A DNA stretch of 64,000 nucleotides from Paraburkholderia mimosarum LMG 23256 = NBRC 106338 (lineage in GTDB: Bacteria; Pseudomonadota; Gammaproteobacteria; Burkholderiales; Burkholderiaceae): positions 169,329 to 233,328 of the forward strand of contig NZ_BBJJ01000007.1 of assembly GCF_000739815.1 (NCBI RefSeq). Reading direction: 5' to 3'. A model generated the notes under the pieces. It was not told the DNA's origin, made no database searches, and worked only from the letters and a program-made list of their open reading frames with translations. Positions 8,532 through 17,137 of the stretch are shown piece after piece. Positions within the stretch are counted from its first letter, which is position 1; each line of letters opens with the position of its first letter. Position numbers and translations under genes: made by a program.

Positions 8532-9713
8532 ATGAAAAAGTTTCTTGCCGCTGCGACTCTCGCCTTCGCTTCGCTCGCTTCAACGGGCGGCGCTGCGTTC
8601 GCCGTGCCGAGCGTGCAGCAGATCGAATCCGCGATGTCCCAGGGTGACTGGCAACGCGCCGACTCGGGCCTCACCGAAGTCCTGCAGGCGCATCCGGACA
8701 ACGCTCGCGCCCACTACCTTTACGGCCAGGTGCTCGATCGCGAAGGCCGTTACGCCGACGCGCTCGCCCAGGTTGAACAGGCAAAGTCGCTTGATCCGCA
8801 AATCCGCTTCACCCAGCCGCAGCGTTTCGCGCAGGTCGAAGCGAAGATCCGTTCCGATGCCACGCGCGCCGGCGCCGTCACGACGAGCAGCACGGGCAAC
8901 CCATTCGCGCAGCAGCAGGTGGCTGCACCACAGAAGCGAGGTCCTGGTATGGGCATGTGGATTGGTATTGCCATCGTCCTGATCGGCGTTGCGCTCGTGC
9001 TGCGCTGGACGCTGCGGCGCGCGAAGTCCACCGAAGACGCCAAAGCCGGCGACGACCGCCGCGATCAGCTCAAGCGCGCCACCGAGTTGCTCAACGGCGT
9101 GCGCTCGCTCAAGCTCGATGTGAAACTCTCGACTGCGCCCGGCCACGAAGCGCTCGAGAAGGAAGTCGAAGGGCTCGAAACGCAGCTGCGCGCGCTCGTC
9201 GAAACGCTCTCGAATAGCGCGAATCCGCGGCCGCCGTATGAGATCGAGGATCTCGAACGTCAGTTCGCGAGCCTCAAGGCGCGCGCCGAAGGCCGGCCCG
9301 ATCCGAATGCGCAGCCTGCCCAGCCCGCGCCCAACTACGGCAGCGAATCGAGCTATGCGCGTGAAGCCGACGCCGCGTTCGGGCGTCAGCCGCAGTACCC
9401 GCCGCAATATCCGACGCAACAGCAGCCGCAACAGCAGCCGCCGGTCATCGTCCAGCAAGGCGGCGGTGGCATGGGCGGCATGGGCGGCCTGCTGACGGGC
9501 GTGCTCCTCGGTGAGGCGCTCAACCACGGCCGCGATCGCGTGATCGAGCGCGACGTGATCGTCGACGACGAAGGCCGCCGTGTGCATCGCGACGGCAACG
9601 GCGGCGGCGGCCTCGACTTCGGCCAGGGCTCGAACGACTGGGACGACGGCTCGGGCGGCGGTGGCGTCGATATGGGCAGCAACGACAGCTCGGACGACTG
9701 GAACAACTCCTGA
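8532..9713 (+). CDS. TPR-containing, Gly/Asp-rich membrane protein next to PspA
   Basis: A 393-residue protein with this order: signal peptide (1-24, ending AAFA), one or two tetratricopeptide-like repeats (about 28-95, with WQRADSGLTEVLQAHPDNAR), a membrane helix (about 140-160, MWIGIAIVLIGVALVL), a charged helical region, then a Gln/Pro-rich linker. It ends in Gly-rich and Gly/Asp-rich tails containing MGGMGGLLTGVLLGEAL. The start at 8532 is chosen because the signal peptide begins there; the ATG at 8499 would bury it. No catalytic motif is seen. Its position 140 bases after a PspA-like gene suggests a role in envelope stress or PspA recruitment, but this is inference. Confidence 0.7.
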   Translation: MKKFLAAATLAFASLASTGGAAFAVPSVQQIESAMSQGDWQRADSGLTEVLQAHPDNARAHYLYGQVLDREGRYADALAQVEQAKSLDPQIRFTQPQRFAQVEAKIRSDATRAGAVTTSSTGNPFAQQQVAAPQKRGPGMGMWIGIAIVLIGVALVLRWTLRRAKSTEDAKAGDDRRDQLKRATELLNGVRSLKLDVKLSTAPGHEALEKEVEGLETQLRALVETLSNSANPRPPYEIEDLERQFASLKARAEGRPDPNAQPAQPAPNYGSESSYAREADAAFGRQPQYPPQYPTQQQPQQQPPVIVQQGGGGMGGMGGLLTGVLLGEALNHGRDRVIERDVIVDDEGRRVHRDGNGGGGLDFGQGSNDWDDGSGGGGVDMGSNDSSDDWNNS

Positions 9714-9775
9714 GCGCCCAGACCTCCTGGCGCTTGCCGCCGAAGCAACGCTAAAGCGCAATCGGAAAACAACGA

Positions 9776-9800
9776 CGGGCTCCCTCGCGGAGCCCGTTTT
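9776..9800 (+). terminator. Rho-independent terminator
   Basis: CGGGCTCC and GGAGCCCG form a stem with a short CTCGC loop, followed by TTTT. It ends the pspA-like/TPR transcript. Confidence 0.85.
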
Positions 9801-9844
9801 GCATCGGTGCACGATACGACGCGTCGCACCGCTCATCACACGAA

Positions 9845-11350
9845 ATGGCGGACGCCAACATGGTCACTGAAGCGCTCGGCAACGGGGCGGCGCCGCGCAT
9901 CGCCATCATCGGCAGCGGCTTTTCCGGCATCGGCATGGCGATCCGGCTGCGCCGCATGGGAATCGACTCCTTCACGATCTATGAGGCCGCGGAGAGCCTC
10001 GGCGGCACCTGGCGCGACAACGCGTATCCGGGCGCCGCGTGCGATATTCCTTCGCACCTCTACTCGTTTTCATTCGAGCTCAATCCGGCGTGGACGCGCA
10101 CCTTCGCGCCGCAGCGGGAGATTCTCGACTACCTGCGCCATTGCGCGCACAAGTATGACGTCGAGCGCTTCATCGAATATCGCTCGCGCGTGCGTGCCGC
10201 GCGCTTTGTCGAGGCGCACGGCATCTGGCAGGTCGAAATCGAACGCGACGGCGCGCTCAGGACGATCGAAGCCGACATCGTGATCGCCGCGAACGGCCCA
10301 CTCTCTCGCCCGGCACTGCCGCAAGTCCCGGGTATCGGGCGCTTCGCGGGCAAGCTCTTTCACTCGGCGCGCTGGGACCACGACTATGCATTCGAAGGCA
10401 AGCATATCGCCGTGATCGGCACGGGCGCGAGCGCGATCCAGTTCGTGCCGCAGATCCAGCCGCGTGTGGCGCAGCTCGCGGTGTTCCAGCGCACGGCGCC
10501 GTGGATCATGCCGCGGCGCGACCAGGCGATTGGCGAGCGCTGGCGCTGGATTTATCGCCACGTCCCGCTCGCGCATCGCGTGGCGCGCGCCGCGATTTAC
10601 TGGCAGCACGAATCGCGCGCGCTCGGCTTCTCGGTCGAGCCGCGCCTGCTCAAGACGCCCACCCGGTTCGCGCTCAGCTATCTCGCGCACAAAGTCAAGG
10701 ACCCCGAACTGCGCGCGCGCCTCACGCCCGACTATCTGTTCGGCTGCAAGCGCGTGCTGCTATCGAGCGACTACTACCCGGCCCTCGCGCAACCCAACGT
10801 CGAACTGGTGACGAGCCCCATTCGCGAAGTCGTCGCCGATGGCATCGTCACCGCCGACGGCACGCATCGCCCCTTTGACGCGATCGTGTGCGGCACCGGC
10901 TTCCAGGTCAACGATGTCGACGCGCCGTTCCAGGTGACGGGCATCGGCGGCCAGGACCTCGGCACGATGTGGCGACGCGACGGACCCGAGGCCTATCTCG
11001 GCACGAGCGTCGCGGGCTTTCCGAATCTCTTCTTCGTGATCGGGCCGAACACCGCCCTCGGGCACAACTCGATGATCTACATGATCGAGTCGCACATCGC
11101 CTATATCGCGGGCTGCATCCGCACGCTGCAACGCTCGGGGGCACGCACGATGGACGTGCGCGCCGAGGCGCAGCGCGCCTGGAATGCGCGGCTGCAGACG
11201 CGCTTCGCGCGCACCGTGTGGCAATCGGGGTGCCACAGCTACTACCTCACGCGGGCCGGCAAGAACACCGCGCTGTGGCCCGGCTTCACGTTCATGTTCC
11301 GCCGCAGAACGCGCCGCGTGCGCACCGGCGACTACACGTTCGGGCGCTAG
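9845..11350 (+). CDS. Flavin-containing monooxygenase of Baeyer-Villiger type
   Basis: A 501-residue cytoplasmic FAD- and NADPH-dependent monooxygenase that would insert oxygen into a ketone or oxidise a heteroatom. It has an N-terminal FAD-binding GSGFSG (23-28), the second GGTWRDNAYPG motif (53-63) and an NADPH-binding GTGASA (192-197). The type I Baeyer-Villiger fingerprint FxGxxxHxxxWD is present exactly (FAGKLFHSARWD, 167-178). Length is typical. It is flanked by a terminator upstream and a convergent methyltransferase, so it is probably monocistronic. The substrate is not predictable. An alternative start is the ATG at 9860. Confidence 0.9.
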   Translation: MADANMVTEALGNGAAPRIAIIGSGFSGIGMAIRLRRMGIDSFTIYEAAESLGGTWRDNAYPGAACDIPSHLYSFSFELNPAWTRTFAPQREILDYLRHCAHKYDVERFIEYRSRVRAARFVEAHGIWQVEIERDGALRTIEADIVIAANGPLSRPALPQVPGIGRFAGKLFHSARWDHDYAFEGKHIAVIGTGASAIQFVPQIQPRVAQLAVFQRTAPWIMPRRDQAIGERWRWIYRHVPLAHRVARAAIYWQHESRALGFSVEPRLLKTPTRFALSYLAHKVKDPELRARLTPDYLFGCKRVLLSSDYYPALAQPNVELVTSPIREVVADGIVTADGTHRPFDAIVCGTGFQVNDVDAPFQVTGIGGQDLGTMWRRDGPEAYLGTSVAGFPNLFFVIGPNTALGHNSMIYMIESHIAYIAGCIRTLQRSGARTMDVRAEAQRAWNARLQTRFARTVWQSGCHSYYLTRAGKNTALWPGFTFMFRRRTRRVRTGDYTFGR

Positions 11351-11372
11351 CCGCGAGTGCGCCTCGCCGCGC

Positions 11373-12143
11373 TCACGCGGGTTGCGGCCGCCCCGCGTAG
11401 ACGCGCGTCTCGTAGGCGAAGTTCACGCTGCCGTCCTTCTGTGTCGCCTCGAACAGCGCGCGCAGCGCCGCGAGCATCGGTTCGTGTCGCTCGTCGCCCG
11501 CGCGCGGCGCGTACGACGACGACATCAGCCGGCCGCGCAGGCCGTCGAAATCGAGCAGTTGCGCGTTGGGGAACACCGTCTGGTGCTCGAAGCCCTCACC
11601 GAACCAGTCGGCCATGGCGGCCGAGTCGGGATACGTCTCGGCCACGCGCGCATAGTCGGGGCAAAAGCGCTGCAGGAGCGCCTCGTAGCCCTCCAGAAAC
11701 GGCGAGCCATGGAGCAGACGGCTGTTCCAGAACAGCACGATCTTGCCGCGCGGTTTCAGGATGCGGGCGAATTCACGCTTCGTCTCGGTCTTGCGGAACC
11801 AGTGGAACGCCTGTGCGGCGCTCGCGAGGTCTACGCTCGCGGCGTCGAGCGTCGTCGCCTCCGCCGTGCCCGCCACGCTGCGATAGCCCTTGTAGCCGCC
11901 CAGCAGTTCGTCCGCCGCGGCGCGCATGGCCGCATTCGGCTCGACGGCGGTCACCGGGTGGCCCGCATCGAGAAAGAGTTTCGTGGAGAGACCCGTGCCG
12001 GCGCCGATGTCGGCCACGGGCGCGCCCGGCGCGATACCGCATTCCACGTGCACGAAGGTCGCCACTTCGCGCGGATAAGTCGGCCGGTATTTCACGTAAT
12101 CTGCGACCCGGTCGGTAAAACGCCGGGTGGAATCGTCGATCAT
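11373..12143 (-). CDS. SAM-dependent class I methyltransferase
   Basis: A 256-residue protein with a Rossmann-type methyltransferase fold. Motif I (VADIGAGTGLST, about 43-54) binds S-adenosylmethionine and an acidic VEPNAAMR follows in motif II. The region AAQAFHWF is the motif IV area of the UbiE/Methyltransf_11 group, usually acting on small molecules. AAGGG lies seven bases before the ATG. A 51-codon small ORF lies 18 bases upstream on the same strand and may be co-transcribed. The substrate is unknown. Confidence 0.85.
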   Translation of the reverse strand: MIDDSTRRFTDRVADYVKYRPTYPREVATFVHVECGIAPGAPVADIGAGTGLSTKLFLDAGHPVTAVEPNAAMRAAADELLGGYKGYRSVAGTAEATTLDAASVDLASAAQAFHWFRKTETKREFARILKPRGKIVLFWNSRLLHGSPFLEGYEALLQRFCPDYARVAETYPDSAAMADWFGEGFEHQTVFPNAQLLDFDGLRGRLMSSSYAPRAGDERHEPMLAALRALFEATQKDGSVNFAYETRVYAGRPQPA

Positions 12144-12161
12144 CGTCTGCCCTTTCGTCGT

Positions 12162-12317
12162 TCAACCGCCGCCGCCGAGGAGCTTCAAAAGCTCCCAGAG
12201 GAAGCGCAACACCGTCACGATCAGTTCCCAGAGCTGGACCAGTTGCTGCCAGAGTGCGACCGGCGCACTCCCGCCGCTGATTGCCTGAACTGCTCCCTCG
12301 AACATTGCCTCGATCAT
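12162..12317 (-). CDS. Putative 51-residue hydrophobic small protein
   Basis: The minus strand from ATG (12317-12315) to TGA (12164-12162) encodes 51 residues. It starts [17 protein letters not shown], continues with a Trp/Leu-rich amphipathic or membrane-spanning stretch ([18 protein letters not shown]) and ends in four glycines. Third codon positions are mostly G or C, as in the neighbouring genes. The stop is 18 bases before the methyltransferase start, so the two could form an operon. Another start is the ATG four codons in. The Shine-Dalgarno signal is weak. No family was recognised; a small membrane protein is the best reading. Confidence 0.5.
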   Translation of the reverse strand: MIEAMFEGAVQAISGGSAPVALWQQLVQLWELIVTVLRFLWELLKLLGGGG

Positions 12318-12609
12318 CTTGCTTGCGTCGTCGCGCCCTTGCGCCCTTCGTTGCCGGCTCGCGCCGGTCCGCGCTGGAGGCGCCCGAGTTCCCGATCATA
12401 GCCCCCGCGCCTGCCTCGCGCTCAAGTCCCCGTGTTACACGCCGTTAACGAGTTCAGATAGCCCGGCGATCGGACCTGCTGACGACCGGGCACGCAGCTT
12501 CCCCGCAGTCGTCCGCAGTGGCCCGCATTGCCATCGCGCATCGGGGAGCGATGCATGGGATGGCACGAGGCGCCAGGACGCGCGGTGCCGCCGACAATGG
12601 AGACACCCG

Positions 12610-14031
12610 ATGACACGTTTGCGTTTGCTGGGCCTGCGCGGTCGCCGCCGCGCCGGAAAATCCGCCGGGATCGTCGGCGACATTGCCGCACAGGCTGGCA
12701 GGCTCGGCATCGAGATCTGCGACGTCGCGGGCCATGTCGACGAAGTCGCCGCGCGCGTGCAGCGTCAGACCGAGGTCTGCCACGCCCTGCGCGAATCGGC
12801 GGCGCACACCCTCGCCGGCAATCACCAGATCGCCACGGCGGCACGCGCCATGCGCGAGCTGAGCGCCGGCACCGCCGCCACCGTGCAGCAGTCGCAGCAG
12901 ACCATCGAGGAATCGCTCGCCGACATTCATGGTCTCGTGGAAGGCGTCACCGTCATCGAGACGCAGATCCGGGCGCTCAAGAGCGCGCTCGCGCATGTGT
13001 CGAAGGTTTCGGAGGAGATCTCGCTGATCGCGCGCCAAACCCAGCTCCTCGCGCTCAACGCCGCCATCGAAGCGGCGCGTGCGGGCGACTCGGGCAAGAG
13101 CTTCGCCGTGGTCGCGGCCGAGGTGAAGAACCTTTCGGCCAAAACCGCTCAGGCGACCGGCCAGATCGAGCAGACGCTCGGGCAGCTCACGCAGCAGACG
13201 GAACAGCTCATCGCCGAAGGCACCGCGAACACCGAACGCGCGCATCGCGTGCGCGAAGGCACGCACACGATCGGCGAGGCCGTGCACAGCACCGGGGACG
13301 CGATCCTGCAGCTCGACGAGCACGCTGGCCACATCGCCCAGCTCACGGGCGAGATCGAAACGAAGTGCGACGGGCTGGAAAGCCAGGTGAGCGAGATGGT
13401 CGCGGGCGTCGAGGATTCGGGCCGCAATTTCGTCCAGGCGAAGGATCAGCTCGGCAAGCTGCTCGAAGTGTCGGAAACGCTCATCGAGCTATCCGCCGCC
13501 ACCGGCGTCGAGACCGACGACACGCGCTTCATCGAGACCGTGCAGCACGCGGCCGCCCAGGTCGGCAAGCTGTTCGAGGGCGCGCTCGCGCGCGGCGAAA
13601 TCGGCGAGACGGCGCTGTTCGACGACGCCTATGCGCCGGTGCCGAACACGAACCCCCAGCAGCACCTCACGCGCTTCACGGCCTTCACCGACCGCGTGCT
13701 GCCCGCGATCCTCGAGCCGCTGCTGACGTTCGACGAACGCGTCGCGTTCTGCGTGGCGATCGATCCGCGCGGCTACATTCCGACGCACAACCGAAAGTTC
13801 TCGCACCCGCAAGGCGCCGATCCGGTGTGGAACGCAGCGAACTGCCGCAATCACCGCATCTTCAGCGACCGCGCCGGCCGCGCCGCGGGCTCGCACACCA
13901 AGCCTTTCCTGCTGCAAACCTACCGCCGCGACATGGGCGGCGGCACGTTCGTCATGATGAAGGACGCGTCCGCGCCGATCTTCGTGAACGGGCGGCACTG
14001 GGGTGGGCTGCGCATGGGGTATCGGCTGTAA
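12610..14031 (+). CDS. Soluble methyl-accepting chemotaxis protein with C-terminal sensor
   Basis: A 473-residue chemoreceptor without a membrane helix. The central signalling hairpin is clear ([20 protein letters not shown], then [16 protein letters not shown], about 138-175) and contacts CheA/CheW in the family. Flanking helices form a coiled coil. Residues about 340-473 form a separate domain with [43 protein letters not shown] and [11 protein letters not shown], probably the sensory module. This is the reverse of the usual order. GGAG lies seven bases before the ATG at 12610; the open frame to 12319 is not conserved-looking. No che genes are nearby, so this is an orphan receptor. Confidence 0.85.
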   Translation: MTRLRLLGLRGRRRAGKSAGIVGDIAAQAGRLGIEICDVAGHVDEVAARVQRQTEVCHALRESAAHTLAGNHQIATAARAMRELSAGTAATVQQSQQTIEESLADIHGLVEGVTVIETQIRALKSALAHVSKVSEEISLIARQTQLLALNAAIEAARAGDSGKSFAVVAAEVKNLSAKTAQATGQIEQTLGQLTQQTEQLIAEGTANTERAHRVREGTHTIGEAVHSTGDAILQLDEHAGHIAQLTGEIETKCDGLESQVSEMVAGVEDSGRNFVQAKDQLGKLLEVSETLIELSAATGVETDDTRFIETVQHAAAQVGKLFEGALARGEIGETALFDDAYAPVPNTNPQQHLTRFTAFTDRVLPAILEPLLTFDERVAFCVAIDPRGYIPTHNRKFSHPQGADPVWNAANCRNHRIFSDRAGRAAGSHTKPFLLQTYRRDMGGGTFVMMKDASAPIFVNGRHWGGLRMGYRL

Positions 14032-14060
14032 GCCTCCAGCGCTCGACGCTCCAAAGCAAA

Positions 14061-14090
14061 CGGCGCGCGGACATTGCCCGCGCGCCGTTC
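14061..14090. terminator. Hairpin between convergent genes
   Basis: CGGCGCGCGG pairs perfectly with CCGCGCGCCG across a 7-base loop, between the chemoreceptor gene (plus) and potI (minus). The T-tract is weak on the plus strand (TTCTGT). It may serve both genes. Confidence 0.6.
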
Positions 14091-14118
14091 TGTCATGCGC
14101 CGCGAGGCGTCACGACGA

Positions 14119-14937
14119 TCACACCGCCATCGCCATGCGCTTGCGCTCCGCGCGCTGCATGAAGTGGTTGCCGGCGATCACGCCGACGGTCACGACCGCG
14201 ATGAACAGCGTGGCGAGCGCGTTCATCTCCGGGTTCAGGCCGAGGCGCACGCGCGAGAACACGACGAGCGGCAGCGTGGTCGAGCCCGGGCCCGAAAGGA
14301 ACGCGGAGAGCACGAGATCGTCGATCGAGAGCGTGAACGAGAGAAGCCAGCCCGCGGCGAGCGCCTGCGAGATGAGCGGCAGCGTGATCTGGAAGAACAC
14401 CTTGAACGGCGTCGCGCCGAGGTCCAGCGCGGCCTCTTCGAGCGACGGGTTCAATTCGCGCACACGCGACTGCACGATGATGGCGACATACGAAATGCAC
14501 AGCATCACGTGGCCGATCCAGATCGTGAAGACGCCCCGCCCCGCGGGCCAGCCGATCAGCTTGCCCATTTCCACGAAGAGCAGCAGCAGCGAAATGCCCT
14601 GGATCACTTCGGGAATCACGAGCGGCGCACTGATCATGCCCGAGAAGAGCGTGAAGCCGCGAAAGCGCCCCATGCGCGCGAGCACGAAACCCGCCCACGT
14701 GCCGATGACCACCGAGGCGAAGGCCGTCAGCAGCGCGATGCGCAGCGAGAGCCACGCGGCGGTGATGAGTTCGTCGTCCGTGAGGAGCGCCTGATACCAG
14801 CGCGTGGAAAAACGCGTCCACACCGTCACGAGCTGAGACTCGTTGAACGAGTAGACGATCAGGCTCAGGATCGGGATATACAGGAACGCGAAGCCGAGGC
14901 CGAGCGCAATGAACTGCAGTACGCGATTGGGTTTCAT
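14119..14937 (-). CDS. potI: Putrescine/spermidine ABC transporter permease PotI
   Basis: A 272-residue inner-membrane permease with about six hydrophobic helices. It carries the BPD-transporter EAA loop (LEEAALDLGATPFKVFFQI) that docks to the ATPase. Sequence and position match PotI/YdcV of the polyamine uptake family. The start at 14937 overlaps the stop of potH by four bases (ATGA). The upstream in-frame extension to 15069 runs inside potH and is not used. It is the last gene of the potFGHI operon. Confidence 0.92.
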   Translation of the reverse strand: MKPNRVLQFIALGLGFAFLYIPILSLIVYSFNESQLVTVWTRFSTRWYQALLTDDELITAAWLSLRIALLTAFASVVIGTWAGFVLARMGRFRGFTLFSGMISAPLVIPEVIQGISLLLLFVEMGKLIGWPAGRGVFTIWIGHVMLCISYVAIIVQSRVRELNPSLEEAALDLGATPFKVFFQITLPLISQALAAGWLLSFTLSIDDLVLSAFLSGPGSTTLPLVVFSRVRLGLNPEMNALATLFIAVVTVGVIAGNHFMQRAERKRMAMAV

Positions 14938-15866
14938 TTGCCGCGGCCCTCCAGTTCCTTTGCCTGGTAGTGCTGGAACAGCGCCATCGGCACGAGCAGC
15001 AGGACGACCATCGCGCAGGTCACGGCGGAGGCCATCGGCCAGTCGGCATTGTCGAAGAACTCGTTCCACATGACGCGGCCGATCATCAGCGTATTCGCGC
15101 CGCCCAGCAGTTCAGGAATCACGTACTCGCCCACCGCCGGAATGAACACCAGGAGGCAGCCCGCGATGATGCCGTTCTTCGAGAGCGGCAGCGTGATTTC
15201 CACGAACGCGCGCCACGGTTTCGCGCCGAGATCGTAGGCGGCTTCGAGCAGCGTGAGGTCCATCTTGACGAGGTGCGCGTAGAGCGGCATCACGAGAAAT
15301 GGCAGGTACGAATACACCATGCCGATATAGACGGCCGTGTTCGTGTGATACAGCTCGAGCGGCGAATGAATGATGCCGGTCGAGATCAGGAAATTGTTCA
15401 GCAGTCCGTTGTTCTTCAGGATGCCGATCCACGCGTACACACGAATCAGGAACGACGTCCAGAACGGCAGCATGACGGCCATCATGAGGACGTTGCGCGT
15501 AGCGGGATTCGAGCGTGCGATGTAATACGCCATCGGATAGCCGATCAGCAGACACAGCAGCGTCGAGATCGCCGCCACGACCACCGAATTCACGTAAGTC
15601 GCGAAGTACAGCGTGTCCTGGAGCAGGAACGCGTAGTGCGAGAAGTCGAGCGCGATGTGCCACACGCCCTCCGCGTACGACGTCAGCTCCGTATACGGCG
15701 GAATGCCGAGCTGCTGATCGGAGAAGCTGATCTTCACCACCAGGATGAACGGCACGAGGAAGAACAGCAGCAGCCAGAAGAAAGGGCCCGCCACCACGGC
15801 CGTGCGGCCCGTCAGATTGAAACGCTTGACGGGCCAGTAGACGATGTTCCTGAGCACGCCAGTCAT
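14934..15866 (-). CDS. potH: Putrescine/spermidine ABC transporter permease PotH
   Basis: A 310-residue permease with an N-terminal membrane helix (FFWLLLFFLVPFILVV) and five further hydrophobic segments. The coupling loop LLEAAYDLGAKPWRAFVEI is typical of PotB/PotH. The start at 15866 overlaps the ATPase stop by four bases, and its own stop overlaps potI, so the three proteins are translationally coupled. Role: one half of the membrane channel for putrescine or spermidine import. Confidence 0.92.
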   Translation of the reverse strand: MTGVLRNIVYWPVKRFNLTGRTAVVAGPFFWLLLFFLVPFILVVKISFSDQQLGIPPYTELTSYAEGVWHIALDFSHYAFLLQDTLYFATYVNSVVVAAISTLLCLLIGYPMAYYIARSNPATRNVLMMAVMLPFWTSFLIRVYAWIGILKNNGLLNNFLISTGIIHSPLELYHTNTAVYIGMVYSYLPFLVMPLYAHLVKMDLTLLEAAYDLGAKPWRAFVEITLPLSKNGIIAGCLLVFIPAVGEYVIPELLGGANTLMIGRVMWNEFFDNADWPMASAVTCAMVVLLLVPMALFQHYQAKELEGRGK

Positions 15867-17023
15867 GATGTCAGCACCACACCGGCCGAAGCGCTCCAGC
15901 GCACATAGACTTCGTCTTCCCACGTCGGCGAGTCGATCTCGGAGAGCGCGAGGCTCGACATGTTCGCGATCACGGTCTTGCCCGAATCGAGCTTCACGTG
16001 ATAGAGCGAGTAGCCGCCCATGTACGCGATGTTCTTCACGACGCCCTTGCCCCAGTTGAACACGCCTTCGGGCGGCTTGCGGGTGAGCGCGATGCGCTCG
16101 GGCCGCACCGAGATCGTCACGGGCATGCCGAGCGGGCCCGTGATGCCGTGGTTCACGTAAAGGCGCACCGGCAGGTCCGCGCACTCGACGAACACGTGAT
16201 CGGGCTCGTCTTCGACCACGTTGCCGTCGAAGAGATTGGTCGAGCCGATGAACTCCGCGGAGAAGCGGCTGTTCGGGAACTCGTAGACCTGGTTCGGCGT
16301 ACCGAGCTGGACGATCTCGCCTTCGCTCATCACGGCGAGGCGTCCGGCCATCGTCATCGCCTCTTCCTGATCGTGCGTGACCATGATGCAGGTGACGCCG
16401 ACCTTGTCGAGAATATTGACGAGTTCGATCTGCGTGCGCTGCCGAATCTGCTTGTCGAGCGCCGACATCGGCTCGTCGAGCAGGAGCAGCTTGGGGCGCT
16501 TGACGAGCGAACGCGCGAGCGCCACGCGCTGCTGCTGACCACCCGAAAGCTGATGCGGCTTGCGCTTCGCGAAGCGTGTCATCTGCACGAGTTCGAGGAC
16601 TGCGGCCACGCGGTCTTTCAGCTCGCCTTTTTTCACGCCTTCCTGGCGCAACCCGAAACCGACGTTCGCCTCCACCGTCATGTGCGGAAAGAGCGCGTAC
16701 GACTGGAACATCATGTTGACCGGGCGGCGGTACGGCGGCATCGAGGCGAGATCCTCGCCGTCGATCAGGATCTTGCCCGACGTGACGGTTTCGAGACCCG
16801 CTAGCATGCGCAGCAAGGTGGACTTGCCGCAGCCCGAACTGCCGAGCAGCGCGAACAGCTCGCCCTTTTTCACCGACAGATTGACGCCCTTGACGGCCGT
16901 CGTCTCGCCGAACTTCTTGACGACATCGACGATCTGCACGAAGTTGTCCGCGGCCGGATTTGCCGCGGCGAAGCCCGAAGGCAGCGCACCGGCGGCTGCC
17001 GGCGCGCTCGACTGGTCACTCAT
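15863..17023 (-). CDS. potG: Putrescine/spermidine ABC transporter ATPase PotG
   Basis: A 386-residue ATPase that powers polyamine import. It shows Walker A GSSGCGKST (61-69), the signature LSGGQQQRV (159-167), Walker B LLLLDEP (179-185) and the switch histidine in MVTHDQEEA. The C-terminal TOBE-type domain (about 285-370) is normal for the PotA/PotG group. The first 25 residues are a non-conserved Ala-rich extension. A hairpin lies in the 115-base gap after potF and may reduce read-through. Confidence 0.94.
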   Translation of the reverse strand: MSDQSSAPAAAGALPSGFAAANPAADNFVQIVDVVKKFGETTAVKGVNLSVKKGELFALLGSSGCGKSTLLRMLAGLETVTSGKILIDGEDLASMPPYRRPVNMMFQSYALFPHMTVEANVGFGLRQEGVKKGELKDRVAAVLELVQMTRFAKRKPHQLSGGQQQRVALARSLVKRPKLLLLDEPMSALDKQIRQRTQIELVNILDKVGVTCIMVTHDQEEAMTMAGRLAVMSEGEIVQLGTPNQVYEFPNSRFSAEFIGSTNLFDGNVVEDEPDHVFVECADLPVRLYVNHGITGPLGMPVTISVRPERIALTRKPPEGVFNWGKGVVKNIAYMGGYSLYHVKLDSGKTVIANMSSLALSEIDSPTWEDEVYVRWSASAGVVLTS

Positions 17024-17070
17024 GATTCTCTCTGCCCTGCCTGTTTCTGCGCATATGCTGGACGGCGTTG

Positions 17071-17102
17071 ACGAACAAAGCCCCCGGCAGCTTGCCGAGG
17101 GC
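17071..17102 (-). terminator. Imperfect hairpin between potF and potG (possible attenuator)
   Basis: AGCCCTCGGCA pairs with TGCCGGGGGCT with one mismatch on the minus strand and is followed by TTTGTTCG. Lying inside the operon, it probably lets part of transcription pass so that the binding protein is made in excess. Confidence 0.55.
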
Positions 17103-17137
17103 TCGGGGTAAAACGGGAATTACCGCACACTGCCGTG

